Shown piece by piece: positions 5,397 to 5,414 of a stretch of DNA of 5,414 bases. The notes below the pieces were generated by a model. It had not been told where the DNA came from, did no database searches, and was given only the letters and a program-made list of their open reading frames with translations. The DNA lies in the NCBI GenBank assembly GCA_002441545.1, contig DJWL01000074.1, forward strand, positions 35,148-40,561, in the 5' to 3' direction. Each line of letters opens with the position of its first letter. Within the stretch, counting starts at the first letter, position 1. The DNA is from Flavobacteriaceae bacterium UBA6231. GTDB taxonomy: Bacteria; Bacteroidota; Bacteroidia; Flavobacteriales; Flavobacteriaceae. The position numbers and the translations under genes are program-made.

Positions 5397-5414
5397 TTAA
5401 AATTCGGCGTTTTG
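5397..5414 (-). CDS. asnS: C-terminal end of asparaginyl-tRNA synthetase (partial, 5 residues)
   Basis: The last 18 bases, read on the minus strand, encode QNAEF followed by TAA (5399-5397). Bacterial asparaginyl-tRNA synthetases typically end in a motif like PRTPxNAxF, for example RNASF in E. coli, so this is the expected last five residues of AsnS. An intrinsic terminator lies 7 bases beyond the stop, as it should if a gene ends here. From memory, asnS is the usual upstream neighbour of rpoN in Flavobacteriia. The fragment is too short to prove by itself, and the rest lies outside the window. Confidence 0.6.
   Translation of the reverse strand, partial: QNAEF

Noticed and set aside
5406..5414. 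GGCGTTTTG at the window end repeats the 5' stem of the terminator at 2506-2514
   Set aside because: A nine-base match explained by the Asn-Ala codons at the end of asnS; no second stem half can be seen before the window ends.

Overview
The window looks like a chromosomal segment from a member of the Bacteroidota, most likely the family Flavobacteriaceae. The reasons are strongly AT-rich DNA, A-rich leaders with no Shine-Dalgarno motif in front of any gene, and the gene set itself: an ExbB/ExbD-type proton channel cluster with two ExbD paralogs and an extra four-helix membrane protein, beside rpoN (sigma-54) and the end of what looks like asnS. No mobile element, CRISPR array or phage gene is visible. 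This is core-genome DNA rather than an accessory island.

Layout, left to right. The window opens inside a tRNA-Ser(GGA), whose 3' part is present at 1-67. A four-gene plus-strand operon follows: an ExbB/TolQ/MotA-family channel protein (143-910), an unrecognised four-TM protein (931-1368), a long ExbD with a cysteine-containing periplasmic insert (1374-1976) and a second, shorter ExbD (2000-2476). A strong intrinsic terminator (2500-2536) closes the operon. A separate plus-strand gene for a secreted outer-membrane beta-barrel protein follows (2563-3255). Its stop overlaps by 6 bp the end of a minus-strand unit, which reads from the right as rpoN (5312-3855) and then a seven-helix membrane protein (3855-3250) joined to it by a TAATG overlap. 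Upstream of rpoN is a minus-strand terminator (5353-5389). The last 18 bases encode QNAEF-stop, the expected C-terminus of asparaginyl-tRNA synthetase.

How the genes fit together. The ExbB homolog and the two ExbD homologs should form an inner-membrane, proton-driven motor. Both ExbDs keep the membrane aspartate and ExbB keeps the polar threonines of its helices. No TonB, TolA or Pal is in the window, so the output partner cannot be read here. The four-TM protein is probably an accessory subunit, and the beta-barrel next door is a possible outer-membrane client, though it has its own transcription unit. The rpoN unit appears independent. Its downstream partner resembles a degenerate PAP2-type membrane phosphatase.

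I find no clearly new defence or mobile system. The best leads are the CxxCH-bearing insert in the first ExbD, the conserved-looking but unnamed four-TM protein inside the motor operon, and the PAP2-like protein coupled to rpoN.
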